DNA of 64,000 nucleotides, taken from Phycisphaerales bacterium (GTDB lineage: Bacteria; Planctomycetota; Phycisphaerae; Phycisphaerales; UBA1924). Location: the NCBI GenBank assembly GCA_016699835.1, contig CP064987.1, positions 2,604,001 through 2,668,000 of the forward strand. Reading direction: 5' to 3'. Shown piece by piece: positions 1 to 8,052 of this stretch; within the stretch, counting starts at the first letter, position 1; each line of letters starts with the position of its first letter. The translations under genes were made by a program, and so were the position numbers. Under the pieces are notes generated by a model. That model was given only the letters and a program-made list of their open reading frames with translations. It ran no database searches and had not been told where the DNA came from.

Positions 1-2268
1 GTACAGCAGGTCGTCGATGGTGACGCCCGCGTCGAGGGTTCCCGTGCCGCTGCCGTCGTCGACATCGGCCGGGCAGCACGAGGCGCTCATGGTGCTGACC
101 GCCGTCGTCGAGAGGCCCTGCGCGTCGGTCACGGTGAGGCGGAACTCATAGAAGTATGTCTCCGGTTCGCAGCCGATCGGTGTGAACGTCGCGGACTGCG
201 AGCAGCCGACCATCGGTGGGTCCGGGTGGGTGTGCGTGTTGTGGTGCAGGATCAGTTGCCACGAGCACGTCGTCTGCCCGGGGGTCTCGGCGTCAGAGAC
301 GTTTGCGGTCATCGGCACCGTCACGTCTGGGAAACGCATGGTGTAATACGACCCATCGAGGGGTGAGGTGATCGTCACGCTCGGCGGCGTGTTGTTCCCG
401 AAGACCTTGACCGTCTTGGTGACGGCGTTCGATGCCGTGTCTGTCACGGTCACGCTCGCCGTGAATGTCGTCGGTGTGCCGGGTGAGCCGGCGTAGGTGT
501 GCGAGGGGTTCGGGTTGGTCGAGGTCGGCGAGCCGTCGCCAAAGTCCCACAGATACGTCAGCGGCTGGCTCTCGGGGTCGAAGGTCCCCGCGGTCGAGAA
601 CTGCACGTTGAGCGGGAGCGGGCCGAAGTTCGGCGTGGCCGAGGCCTGCACAACGGGGAGACCGTCGCCGCCGTACGAGATCCTGTGCAACTCCGAGACG
701 CCCTCGAAGTTGAAACTGACGTAGTACATCGTGCCGTCCACGGGGTTCACCGCCATAGAGACCGGTCCCATCGCGTTCTCGAACTCGCGGACCTCGGTGA
801 TGTTGTAGTTCGCATCGAAGACGATGTTGCGGATCCAGTTCGCGGCATAGTCCATGATGAAGAGTGTGTCGTGGTACTCCTCGGGGAAGTTCTCGCCGTG
901 GTACCAGGCACCCGCGCCGGCGGCGTAGCCGAAGAAGTCGTTCCCGGTCGTCGGGCAACCCGGCGTGCCGAGGCGCGACGCCGTGGGTTGGCCCGAAACG
1001 TCGTAGGTGGGGACGTACGCGCCAAAGCCATGGCTCCACATGATGGCGGCTCGCCGATGCTTGTGGCGCGGAATCGACGCGGGCACGACCTCGAGCACGT
1101 TGCACGGGTTCGGCCAGATGGGCGCGGTCTGGGTGTCGGGCGCGAGTAGCGCCTGGAAGTTGAAGAATGTATCGCACGTCGGCGGCGAGGCCAGCGGATT
1201 CGGCGCGTCCATGTTGGGGGCGTACGTGCTCCCGTTGTTGTACAGGGGTTGCAGATCGAAGCCCTCATAGATCGGCCAGCCGAAGTTCTGGGCCGCCGCT
1301 GTGCAGACGTTGAGTTCCTCCCAGTCGTTCCACCCAACGTCGCCCGAGATCAAGACGCCGGGGAAGTTGTCTCCGGGATGGCTGTGTCCCGTGCCCGGGA
1401 CGAGGACGAGTCGATACGGATTGCGCAGGCCCATCGCCCAGACGCGTGACCGGGGCGCGCGGGGCTGGGCGGCGTCATAGAACGGATTGTCGGGAAGCCC
1501 GTCGCCCGTGGCGGGATCAAGGCGGAGGATCTTGCCGCAGAGCGAATCGACGAGTTGAGAGCGGTACGCGCCGACGTCCTCCTTGGGCTGGCAGATGCCG
1601 TCGGCCATGAAGTTGTAGATCGTGCCCGGAACGTCGCCGCCGGCATCCTGGATCACGAAACTCGCGGCGTCACCGGTCGTCACGATCATCGACCCGTCGT
1701 CGCCGAACAGGATCGTTCCCACGCCGTGCGACTCGTTCACGACCGGGATGCCGGTCGTGATCGTCTCGCCAACGAGGATCGTGCGCGAGCCGGGAACGAC
1801 GGTCGTGTAGTTCGTCGCGGCGTCGGCGGTGTATCGCGTGATGCGCCCGATGCTGTCGAACGAGGTGAGCGAGACGGCGGGGTTGTACTCTGGCTCGTTG
1901 AGGAACTCGAGGTAGTACCAGTCCACGACATAGAGCAGATAGATGTAGTGGTTGGTGTCGTAGTTCGGATCGAGCGCGAACCCGAGCAGGCCGTAGTCAC
2001 GGAAGTTGCGGACCTCTTCCGTGATGTCCACCAGCGGCTGCGACGACTTCACGCCGCCGTCCACCGTCCAGACCTTGCCACCCTTCTCCCACACATACGC
2101 ACGCCCCGAATCGTGGAACGCGATGCCCACGGCCTGGTCGAACGAGAGCGGAAGCGTCTCATCGAGAAAGTTTGGCGGGAGCGCGGACGCCGATCGCGGC
2201 ATGCTCACAAGCATGATGAAGGACACAAGAGTGATCACCAATCCGTTGAAGCATGCGCGCACAGTCAT
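1..2268 (-). CDS. Secreted PQQ-dependent sugar dehydrogenase-like protein with PKD and dockerin modules (3' end outside window)
   Basis: An exported beta-propeller protein of the soluble glucose/sorbosone dehydrogenase (GSDH) type, predicted to oxidise aldoses or polysaccharide ends outside the cytoplasm. It starts at ATG 2268, with GGAGG about 8 bases upstream, and a signal peptide of about 29 residues ends at SASA. The propeller carries family landmarks: ESHGVGTILFGDDGS with the conserved His, GKILRLDPATGDGLPDNP, and AMGLRNPYR. A PKD domain (YLWDFGDGSPTSTNP) follows, then an Ig-like stretch, then ADVDDGSGTGTLDAGVTIDD, the first half of a dockerin-like repeat. The reading frame is open to base 1, so the last repeat and stop lie outside. 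It is a close paralogue of the next gene along almost its whole length. The substrate is not shown by the sequence. Confidence 0.85.
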   Translation of the reverse strand, partial: MTVRACFNGLVITLVSFIMLVSMPRSASALPPNFLDETLPLSFDQAVGIAFHDSGRAYVWEKGGKVWTVDGGVKSSQPLVDITEEVRNFRDYGLLGFALDPNYDTNHYIYLLYVVDWYYLEFLNEPEYNPAVSLTSFDSIGRITRYTADAATNYTTVVPGSRTILVGETITTGIPVVNESHGVGTILFGDDGSMIVTTGDAASFVIQDAGGDVPGTIYNFMADGICQPKEDVGAYRSQLVDSLCGKILRLDPATGDGLPDNPFYDAAQPRAPRSRVWAMGLRNPYRLVLVPGTGHSHPGDNFPGVLISGDVGWNDWEELNVCTAAAQNFGWPIYEGFDLQPLYNNGSTYAPNMDAPNPLASPPTCDTFFNFQALLAPDTQTAPIWPNPCNVLEVVPASIPRHKHRRAAIMWSHGFGAYVPTYDVSGQPTASRLGTPGCPTTGNDFFGYAAGAGAWYHGENFPEEYHDTLFIMDYAANWIRNIVFDANYNITEVREFENAMGPVSMAVNPVDGTMYYVSFNFEGVSELHRISYGGDGLPVVQASATPNFGPLPLNVQFSTAGTFDPESQPLTYLWDFGDGSPTSTNPNPSHTYAGSPGTPTTFTASVTVTDTASNAVTKTVKVFGNNTPPSVTITSPLDGSYYTMRFPDVTVPMTANVSDAETPGQTTCSWQLILHHNTHTHPDPPMVGCSQSATFTPIGCEPETYFYEFRLTVTDAQGLSTTAVSTMSASCCPADVDDGSGTGTLDAGVTIDDLLY

Positions 2269-2521
2269 CACTGAGCCTCCACCATTTTTGGCCACCAGAT
2301 TGGGGCATCGTAGCGAGTCTTCACCGCAACACATGAGAACAGACACCAACCGTGGCGTCATGCGTATGTCAATTTCGTCCCGACACGCGAGTTCATGAAG
2401 CCACAACTCTCGATTCGCGCTTATCGGGCGTCGCATTCCCACACAATCTGACACAGCAACCCTGCGATCGCTCGAGACAGTCCGACCAACAGGGCCTCAC
2501 GCGGGCGATCATCGATCGAGA

Positions 2522-4915
2522 TCAGCACCCGTCCTGGAAACGTTGCAGGTAGTAGAGCAAGTCGTCGATCGTGACCGCTCCGTCGTGGGTGTTGGTCGCG
2601 GTGCCATCGTCAAGATCGGCGGCGATGTCGCCGAGTTGGAAGAGGCCGAGGTAGTACAGCAGATCATCGATCGTGATCGCGCCGTCGATTGTGCCCGTGC
2701 CGCTCCCGTCGTCCACGTCCGCCGGGCAGCATGCCGCGGACATGAAACTTGAGACGGTCGTCGTCAATCCCTGGGCGTCGGCGACCACCAGGCGGAACTC
2801 GTACGAGAATGAGTCAGCCTCGCACCCCAGCGACGTGATCGATGCGACCTGCGTGCAGCCGACGATCGGCGTCTCCGGGTGCGTGTGCGTGTTGTGGTGC
2901 AGGATCACCTGCCACGTGCACATCGTCTGTCCGGGCGACTCGGCGTCGCTCACGGTGGCGCTAAGCGGGATCTCCACGAGCGACCCGCTCAGCGGATAGT
3001 GCGAGCCATCCACGGGCGAGGTGATGCTCACGCTCGGCGGCGTGTTGTTCCCAAAGACTCTGACCGTCTTCTGGACCGCATTCGACGCGGTGTCCGTGAC
3101 GGTCACGGTTGCCGTGAAGGTGGTGGGGGAGCCGGGCGATCCCGCGTAGGTGTGTGAGGGATGTGGATTGTTTGAGGTGGGCGAGCCATCGCCAAAGTCC
3201 CACAGGAATGTGAGCGCCTGACCCTCGGGATCGATCGTGCCCGTGGTCGAGAACTGCACCGCAAGGGGGAGCGGACCAAAGTTGGGCGAGGCGCTCGCGT
3301 GCACGATCGGCATCCCGTCACCGCCGTACGAGATCCGGTGCATGGAGGCCGTCCCGTCTTCGTTGTAACTGATGTAGTAGATCGTCCCGTCGAGCGGATG
3401 GATGGCCATGCACACCGGACCCTGGGCGCCGTCGAACTCACGCACCGCGGTCACGTTGTAGGTCGGGTCAAAGACGATGTTGCGGATCCAGCCGGCGGCA
3501 TAGTCCATGAAGAAGAACGTGTCGTGATAGTCCTCGGGGAAGTTCTCACCGTGGTACCACACGCCCGCGCACGCCGCAAACCCACCGAAGGAGTTCCCGG
3601 TCGCGGGGCAGCCCGGTGTTCCCAGTCGAGAGGCCGTCGGCAATCCTGACGGTCCATACGTCGGGACAAACGCCCCGTCGGCGTGATCCCACGCGATTGC
3701 CGCACGCTTGTGGACGTGACGTGCGATCGACGAAGGAACAGTCTGCAGCGTGTTGCACGGGTTGGGCCATGCGGCAGGGTTCAGTGAGTCCGGCGCGAGC
3801 AGGGCCTGGAAGTTGAAGTACGGCCCGCATGTTGGCGGCGACGCAAGCGGATTCGGTGCGTCGAGATTCGACGCGAACGAGTTCCCATCGTTGTACATGG
3901 GCTGGAGGTCGAAGCCCTCATAGATCGGCCAGCCGAAGTTCTGCCCGGGCGCGGTGCACACATTGATCTCTTCCCATTCCTCCCAGCCGACGTCGCCGAT
4001 CACGAGAACTCCCGGGAAACTCGCGCCCGGGTGGCTGTATCCAGTCTCAGGCACGATCGTGACGCGGAAGGGATTGCGAAGGCCCATCGCCCACACCCGC
4101 GATCGCGGATCGCGCGGGCGTGCCTCGTCATAGAAGGGATTGTCGGGAAGCCCATCGCCCGTCGCCGGGTCGAGGCGGAGGATCTTGCCATTGAGCCCAT
4201 CGACGAGTTGCGCGCGATACGCGCCGACGTCCTCCTTGGGCTTGCAGATGCCGTCGGTCACGAAGGTGTAGTACGTCCCGGGGACGTCGCCGCCGTGGTC
4301 GGCGAGTGCGAAACTCGCGGAGTCCCCCGCGGTCGCGAGGAGCGACCCGTCCTCGCCGAAGACGAGCGTGCCCACGCCGTGGGATTCGTTGACCATGGGG
4401 ATGCCGGTGGTGATCGTCTCGCCGACAAGGATGTGCCGTGAGGAGGGGATCACGCTGTTGAAGTTCGTCGCGGGGTCGAGGGTGTATCGCGTGATGCGCG
4501 CGATGGTGTCGAAGGTGTCGAGCGAGGCGTTGGCGTCGTAATCCGGTTCGCCATAGTTGAGGATGTGGTACACGTCGGCGACGTAGAGGAGATAGATGTA
4601 GTGGTTGGTCTGGAAGTTGGGATCGAGGGTGAACCCGAGCAGGCCATGGTCGCGAAAGTCGCGGACCTCCTCGTGGATGTCCACAAGTGGCTGGGCAGAC
4701 TTCACGCCGTTCTCGACCGTCCACACCCGTCCGGCCTTCTCCCAGACATACGCCCTGCCGGTGCTGTCAAAGGTCAGCCCGGTCGCCTGCTGCCAGGAGA
4801 TATCGAGCGCCTCGTCAAGAAAGCCCGGCGGAAGCGCCGCCGACATGGAAGACAGCCCGATCAGCCCCGCCATCGAGACTCCACGAGCACCAAGCCCCAC
4901 AGACCAGTTTCTCAC
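2522..4915 (-). CDS. Secreted PQQ-dependent sugar dehydrogenase-like protein with PKD and GC-type dockerin
   Basis: The complete 797-residue paralogue of the preceding protein. I chose GTG 4915, which has GGGGGA about 8 bases upstream and begins directly at the signal peptide (RNWSVGLGARGVSMAGLIGL, then cleavage after SMSA). Order: GSDH propeller (about residues 35-520; ESHGVGTLVFGEDGS, GKILRLDPATGDGLPDNP, GDVGWEEWEEINV), a PKD domain at about 535-620 (LWDFGDGSPTSNNPHPSHTY), an Ig-like region rich in Cys, and a C-terminal pair of calcium-loop-like repeats (DVDDGSGTGTIDGAITIDD and DLDDGTATNTHDGAVTIDD) ending in FQDGC. This tail is the planctomycete GC-type dockerin, thought to be an anchoring or sorting module. 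It is probably exported and surface-associated. The 253-base spacer to its paralogue shows no gene. Confidence 0.88.
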   Translation of the reverse strand: MRNWSVGLGARGVSMAGLIGLSSMSAALPPGFLDEALDISWQQATGLTFDSTGRAYVWEKAGRVWTVENGVKSAQPLVDIHEEVRDFRDHGLLGFTLDPNFQTNHYIYLLYVADVYHILNYGEPDYDANASLDTFDTIARITRYTLDPATNFNSVIPSSRHILVGETITTGIPMVNESHGVGTLVFGEDGSLLATAGDSASFALADHGGDVPGTYYTFVTDGICKPKEDVGAYRAQLVDGLNGKILRLDPATGDGLPDNPFYDEARPRDPRSRVWAMGLRNPFRVTIVPETGYSHPGASFPGVLVIGDVGWEEWEEINVCTAPGQNFGWPIYEGFDLQPMYNDGNSFASNLDAPNPLASPPTCGPYFNFQALLAPDSLNPAAWPNPCNTLQTVPSSIARHVHKRAAIAWDHADGAFVPTYGPSGLPTASRLGTPGCPATGNSFGGFAACAGVWYHGENFPEDYHDTFFFMDYAAGWIRNIVFDPTYNVTAVREFDGAQGPVCMAIHPLDGTIYYISYNEDGTASMHRISYGGDGMPIVHASASPNFGPLPLAVQFSTTGTIDPEGQALTFLWDFGDGSPTSNNPHPSHTYAGSPGSPTTFTATVTVTDTASNAVQKTVRVFGNNTPPSVSITSPVDGSHYPLSGSLVEIPLSATVSDAESPGQTMCTWQVILHHNTHTHPETPIVGCTQVASITSLGCEADSFSYEFRLVVADAQGLTTTVSSFMSAACCPADVDDGSGTGTIDGAITIDDLLYYLGLFQLGDIAADLDDGTATNTHDGAVTIDDLLYYLQRFQDGC

Positions 4916-5172
4916 AGTCCAATCCCCCAAAGGACAAGGCCACCCCTCTACCACTCGTGACCCACCACACGCGAGCCCAAAGGAATCATCGACGCCACAT
5001 AAGGGCGCATCAAGGCTCTACGCTCCGAAACCTCTGCCCCTGCCGGTCTTATCGGGCAAAGAACGTTCGTCTTGCAAGGAGAAACCTGGCGACGAGTTGG
5101 CGTCGCCACGTGATACCCGTCGCGATCACTCGTGCGAGTAAGCTTTGGTGGATTGGTTTTCGCTCAGCGTGA

Positions 5173-5613
5173 TCAGCACCCGTCCTGGAACCGCTGGAGG
5201 AAATACAGCAGGTCGTCGATCGTGACGGCACTGTCCTGGGTGTTTGTGCCCGAGCCGTCGTCGACGTCGGCCGCGATGCTTCCGCTCTGGAAGAGGGTGA
5301 GGTAATACAGCAAGTCGTCGATGGTGACGGCACTGTCGGGCGTGCCCGTCCCCGAGCCGTCGTCAAAGTCCGCAACACACGCGGGTATCGGCGAACCTGC
5401 CGCCCAGAACCCCCCGACGATCGTGAATGACCCACCCGACATCGGAGCGCCGGCGTCGGGCTGTCCGATCGTCCCGGAAAGGGTGAAGAGACCTCCAGAG
5501 CTCGTCCCGCCACCGCCGTCGATCGTGTACCAATCGATCGTGGGCTGTGCTGCCGCGAACGGTACGAACGCGAACGCCAAACCAGCGGCCAGACGCAGTC
5601 GATTGCTTGCCAT
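5173..5613 (-). CDS. Small secreted protein with GC-type dockerin tail
   Basis: A 146-residue exported protein. The ATG at 5613 has GAGGAG about 10 bases upstream. Residues 1-22 form a signal peptide ending AAAQ. The mature N-terminal half (TIDWYTIDGGGGTSSGGLFT, then a GTIGQPDAGAPMSGG stretch and a GGFW motif) is a short repeat-like unit that I recognise from planctomycete secreted proteins but cannot assign a function. The C-terminal half is two dockerin-like loops (DFDDGSGTGTPDSAVTIDDL and DVDDGSGTNTQDSAVTIDDL) ending FQDGC, nearly the same as the tails of the adjacent larger proteins. With almost half its length being dockerin, it may be a minimal anchored surface protein. Confidence 0.85.
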   Translation of the reverse strand: MASNRLRLAAGLAFAFVPFAAAQPTIDWYTIDGGGGTSSGGLFTLSGTIGQPDAGAPMSGGSFTIVGGFWAAGSPIPACVADFDDGSGTGTPDSAVTIDDLLYYLTLFQSGSIAADVDDGSGTNTQDSAVTIDDLLYFLQRFQDGC

Positions 5614-5807
5614 GTTGTGGCTCCTCGATCTCGTGCGGAAGACTCATTCCCTACCCCACCAAGATACCCGATTTCAGGCAGGATTCAAGCCCGACTCGTG
5701 AACTCTGGAAGTTATTTGTTTGGGTACTGGTCCAATTGACGCATTCTGCCTGGATTCACAGCCCGAAAACCATGCCTCAAGCCTCAGTATCAATGTCTGT
5801 TTTCAGA

Positions 5808-6683
5808 TCATGACGGGACTGATCCGTGAATGGGCGGTGTGACGGTGGTGGACGCGGGCTTTGTCGAGGTGTGCCACATGTATCCCGCCGCCACGATCAG
5901 GATGCCCGCAACGATCCATTTGAGCACATTCCGCGAGACTCGATGTGTGAGCGAGGCCCCAATCCAAGCGCCCACCACACCTCCCGCGCCAACGACTCCG
6001 GCGATCCCCAACGCGTGAGCAATGGTCAATCCGTGCTCGGCGAGCGTGGGTGTCGTGAGGCTCCACAGTTTCGTCCCGGAACCGATCACCGATGAGACGC
6101 AGATAACCGCCGAACTCGTCGCGATGGCACGACGGAGGTCCACACGGGCGAGCACCTGCAACGCGGGAACGAGAATCACGCCGCCGCCAAGCCCCAGCAA
6201 TCCTGCGATCACGCCCGCGGCGAGTGAAACCATGAATACCGCGATGGGATGAGGTCCTGGGTGCTCGCCCTCGTGCGACTGGGCCTGTTTGACGAGAACA
6301 TCCCGTACAAGACCGATCACGACCATCACGACGATCAGAATCGCGAGCCAACGCCCAATCATCAGCCCGCTGAGTCGATTCCCGACAAACACGCCCGTGA
6401 CGATGCCGACGATCTGCCCAGGGAGGACGCTCTTGAGAAGATCCGCGTGGACGGCTCCGGCACGGGCGTGCCGGATCGTTGCCGGGACCGCCACGGCAAA
6501 GTTCACGCACATGGCGGCGGCGGTGTACAGGTGCTGCTCGGAGTGTGCTTCGGTCGCGTATCCCAGAATGAGAGCCAATCCGGGGAGGACAAAGAGCGAT
6601 CCGCCAAGCCCCGCCATGGCTCCAAGCATGCCCGCGACCAGGCCGAGCGCGAGGAGCCAGGGCATGTGGATGAGTTCGGGCAT
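5808..6683 (-). CDS. TauE/SafE family membrane transporter
   Basis: An inner-membrane permease of the sulfite exporter TauE/SafE family, about 291 residues, normally involved in export or uptake of sulfur-containing or other small organic anions. The sequence shows about eight hydrophobic helices in two halves, with the glycine-rich family repeats GMLGAMAGLGGSLFVLPGLA near the N terminus and AGLLGLGGGVILVPAL at the middle. I chose ATG 6683. An upstream in-frame codon would run the gene into the adjacent tRNA-Arg, and the membrane segment begins just after 6683. No good Shine-Dalgarno is visible. The substrate cannot be read from sequence, and the neighbours give no sulfur pathway context. Confidence 0.85.
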   Translation of the reverse strand: MPELIHMPWLLALGLVAGMLGAMAGLGGSLFVLPGLALILGYATEAHSEQHLYTAAAMCVNFAVAVPATIRHARAGAVHADLLKSVLPGQIVGIVTGVFVGNRLSGLMIGRWLAILIVVMVVIGLVRDVLVKQAQSHEGEHPGPHPIAVFMVSLAAGVIAGLLGLGGGVILVPALQVLARVDLRRAIATSSAVICVSSVIGSGTKLWSLTTPTLAEHGLTIAHALGIAGVVGAGGVVGAWIGASLTHRVSRNVLKWIVAGILIVAAGYMWHTSTKPASTTVTPPIHGSVPS

Positions 6684-6710
6684 CGTGAAGAGTGGGGGGA
6701 GTCGAACAAC

Positions 6711-6783
6711 GCGGCCGGCGGGATTCGAACCCACGACCTGCGGTTTAGGAAACCGCCGCTCTATCCAACTGAGCTACGACCGC
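6711..6783 (-). tRNA. tRNA-Arg (anticodon CCT)
   Basis: A 73-base cloverleaf on the minus strand. The acceptor arms GCGGTCG and CGGCCGC pair with one U-G. The D arm is GCTC/GAGC, and the anticodon stem-loop GCGGT-TTCCTAA-ACCGC gives anticodon CCT (reads AGG). The T arm contains GGTTCGAATCC. The 3' CCA is not encoded. It lies between the TauE/SafE gene and ychF. Confidence 0.95.
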
Positions 6784-6938
6784 ACGATACAAGCATATTG
6801 CGGATTCGCACCCCCCGCACGCGATGTCGTCCCATTCGTCCTCGCGGCATGCTTCCCGAGTGGCGCTACCATCCCCGCCCCACGCCGAATCGGGCGTTTT
6901 TCAGGCCACACACACCCTCTCCGGAGTTTCCCAGCAGG

Positions 6939-8042
6939 ATGGAAGCAGGAATCGTCGGTCTCCCCAACGTCGGCAAGAGCACGCTGTTCAACGCCCTGAC
7001 CCAGGCCGGGGCGCTCGCGGCCAACTATCCCTTCGCCACCATCGAGCCCAACGTCGGCGTTGTCCCCATCCCCGACCCACGACTCGACATCATCAAGTCC
7101 CACATCCAGACCCAGAAGATCCTCCCCGCGTCGCTGCGACTCGTCGACATCGCCGGCATCGTCAAGGGCGCGAGCGAGGGCGAGGGTCTGGGCAACAAGT
7201 TCCTAAGCCACATCCGCGAGGTCGACGCCATCCTCCAGGTCGTTCGCTGCTTCACCAAAGCGCCCGGTGGCGAGGACATCGTCCACGTCTCGGGCAGCGT
7301 CGATCCCCTCCGCGACATCGAGATCATCCAGACCGAACTCATCCTCGCCGATCTGCAATCTGTGGAGCAGGCACTCTCCAAGGCCGAGCGAGCGGCGAAG
7401 GGTGGCAAGCCCGAGGACGTTGCACGGGCCGCGATGCTCAAGGCCGTCCTGCCCGCCCTCCAGGCCGGCAAGCCCGCGCGCACGGTCAGTGTCTCCGACC
7501 CCGAGCAGCAGCGTCAACTCCGCCAGTTCGGGCTGATCACGGCCAAAAAGATCCTCTACGTGATGAATGTGGACGAGGACGACCTGCTGGGCGAGAGCGA
7601 GATGTGCAAGGCCGTCCGCGCCCACGCCGCCAAGGAAGGGGCCGAGGTCGTGCCGGTCTGCGCCAAGATCGAGAGCGAACTCTCGCAGATGGAGCCCGCC
7701 GAGCGGCAGGAGATGCTCGAGGCGTTGGGGCTGAAAGAGCCCGCCCTCGCCGCCGTTGCCCACGCGGCGTACCACCTGCTCGGCTTGCAGAGTTACTTCA
7801 CCGCCGGGCCCAAGGAGGTCCGCGCGTGGACCGTCCCCGTGGGCGCGACCGCGCCCCAGGCCGCGGGCGTCATCCACACCGACTTTGAGCGTGGCTTCAT
7901 CCGCGCCGAGATCTACTCCGTCGCCGACCTCGAGAAGTTCAAGACCGAGAAGGCGATCCGCGAGGCGGGCAAAATGCGCGTCGAGGGGAAGGACTACGTC
8001 ATGCGCGATGGCGACGTCTGCCACTTCCTCTTCAACGTCTGA
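6939..8042 (+). CDS. ychF: Redox-regulated ribosome-binding ATPase YchF (Obg-like)
   Basis: A universally conserved P-loop NTPase of 367 residues, the usual YchF length, that binds ribosomes and hydrolyses ATP in preference to GTP. The start ATG 6939 gives the canonical N terminus MEAGIVGLPNVGKSTLFNAL with the P-loop GLPNVGKST at residues 7-15. Switch II is LVDIAGIVKGASEGEGLG. The G4 position reads NVDE rather than NKxD, the noncanonical form typical of YchF, which explains the loss of guanine specificity. The C-terminal TGS-like domain (about residues 280-365) ends GDVCHFLFNV, as in homologues. It is monocistronic, and it converges with the dockerin gene ending at 8053, only 10 bases away. 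Confidence 0.96.
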   Translation: MEAGIVGLPNVGKSTLFNALTQAGALAANYPFATIEPNVGVVPIPDPRLDIIKSHIQTQKILPASLRLVDIAGIVKGASEGEGLGNKFLSHIREVDAILQVVRCFTKAPGGEDIVHVSGSVDPLRDIEIIQTELILADLQSVEQALSKAERAAKGGKPEDVARAAMLKAVLPALQAGKPARTVSVSDPEQQRQLRQFGLITAKKILYVMNVDEDDLLGESEMCKAVRAHAAKEGAEVVPVCAKIESELSQMEPAERQEMLEALGLKEPALAAVAHAAYHLLGLQSYFTAGPKEVRAWTVPVGATAPQAAGVIHTDFERGFIRAEIYSVADLEKFKTEKAIREAGKMRVEGKDYVMRDGDVCHFLFNV

Positions 8043-8052
8043 CGCCCCGCGT

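Noticed and set aside
6249..6938. N-terminal extension of ychF through the tRNA-Arg region
   Set aside because: The extension overlaps a tRNA on the other strand and the TauE/SafE gene; the canonical YchF N terminus begins at 6939.
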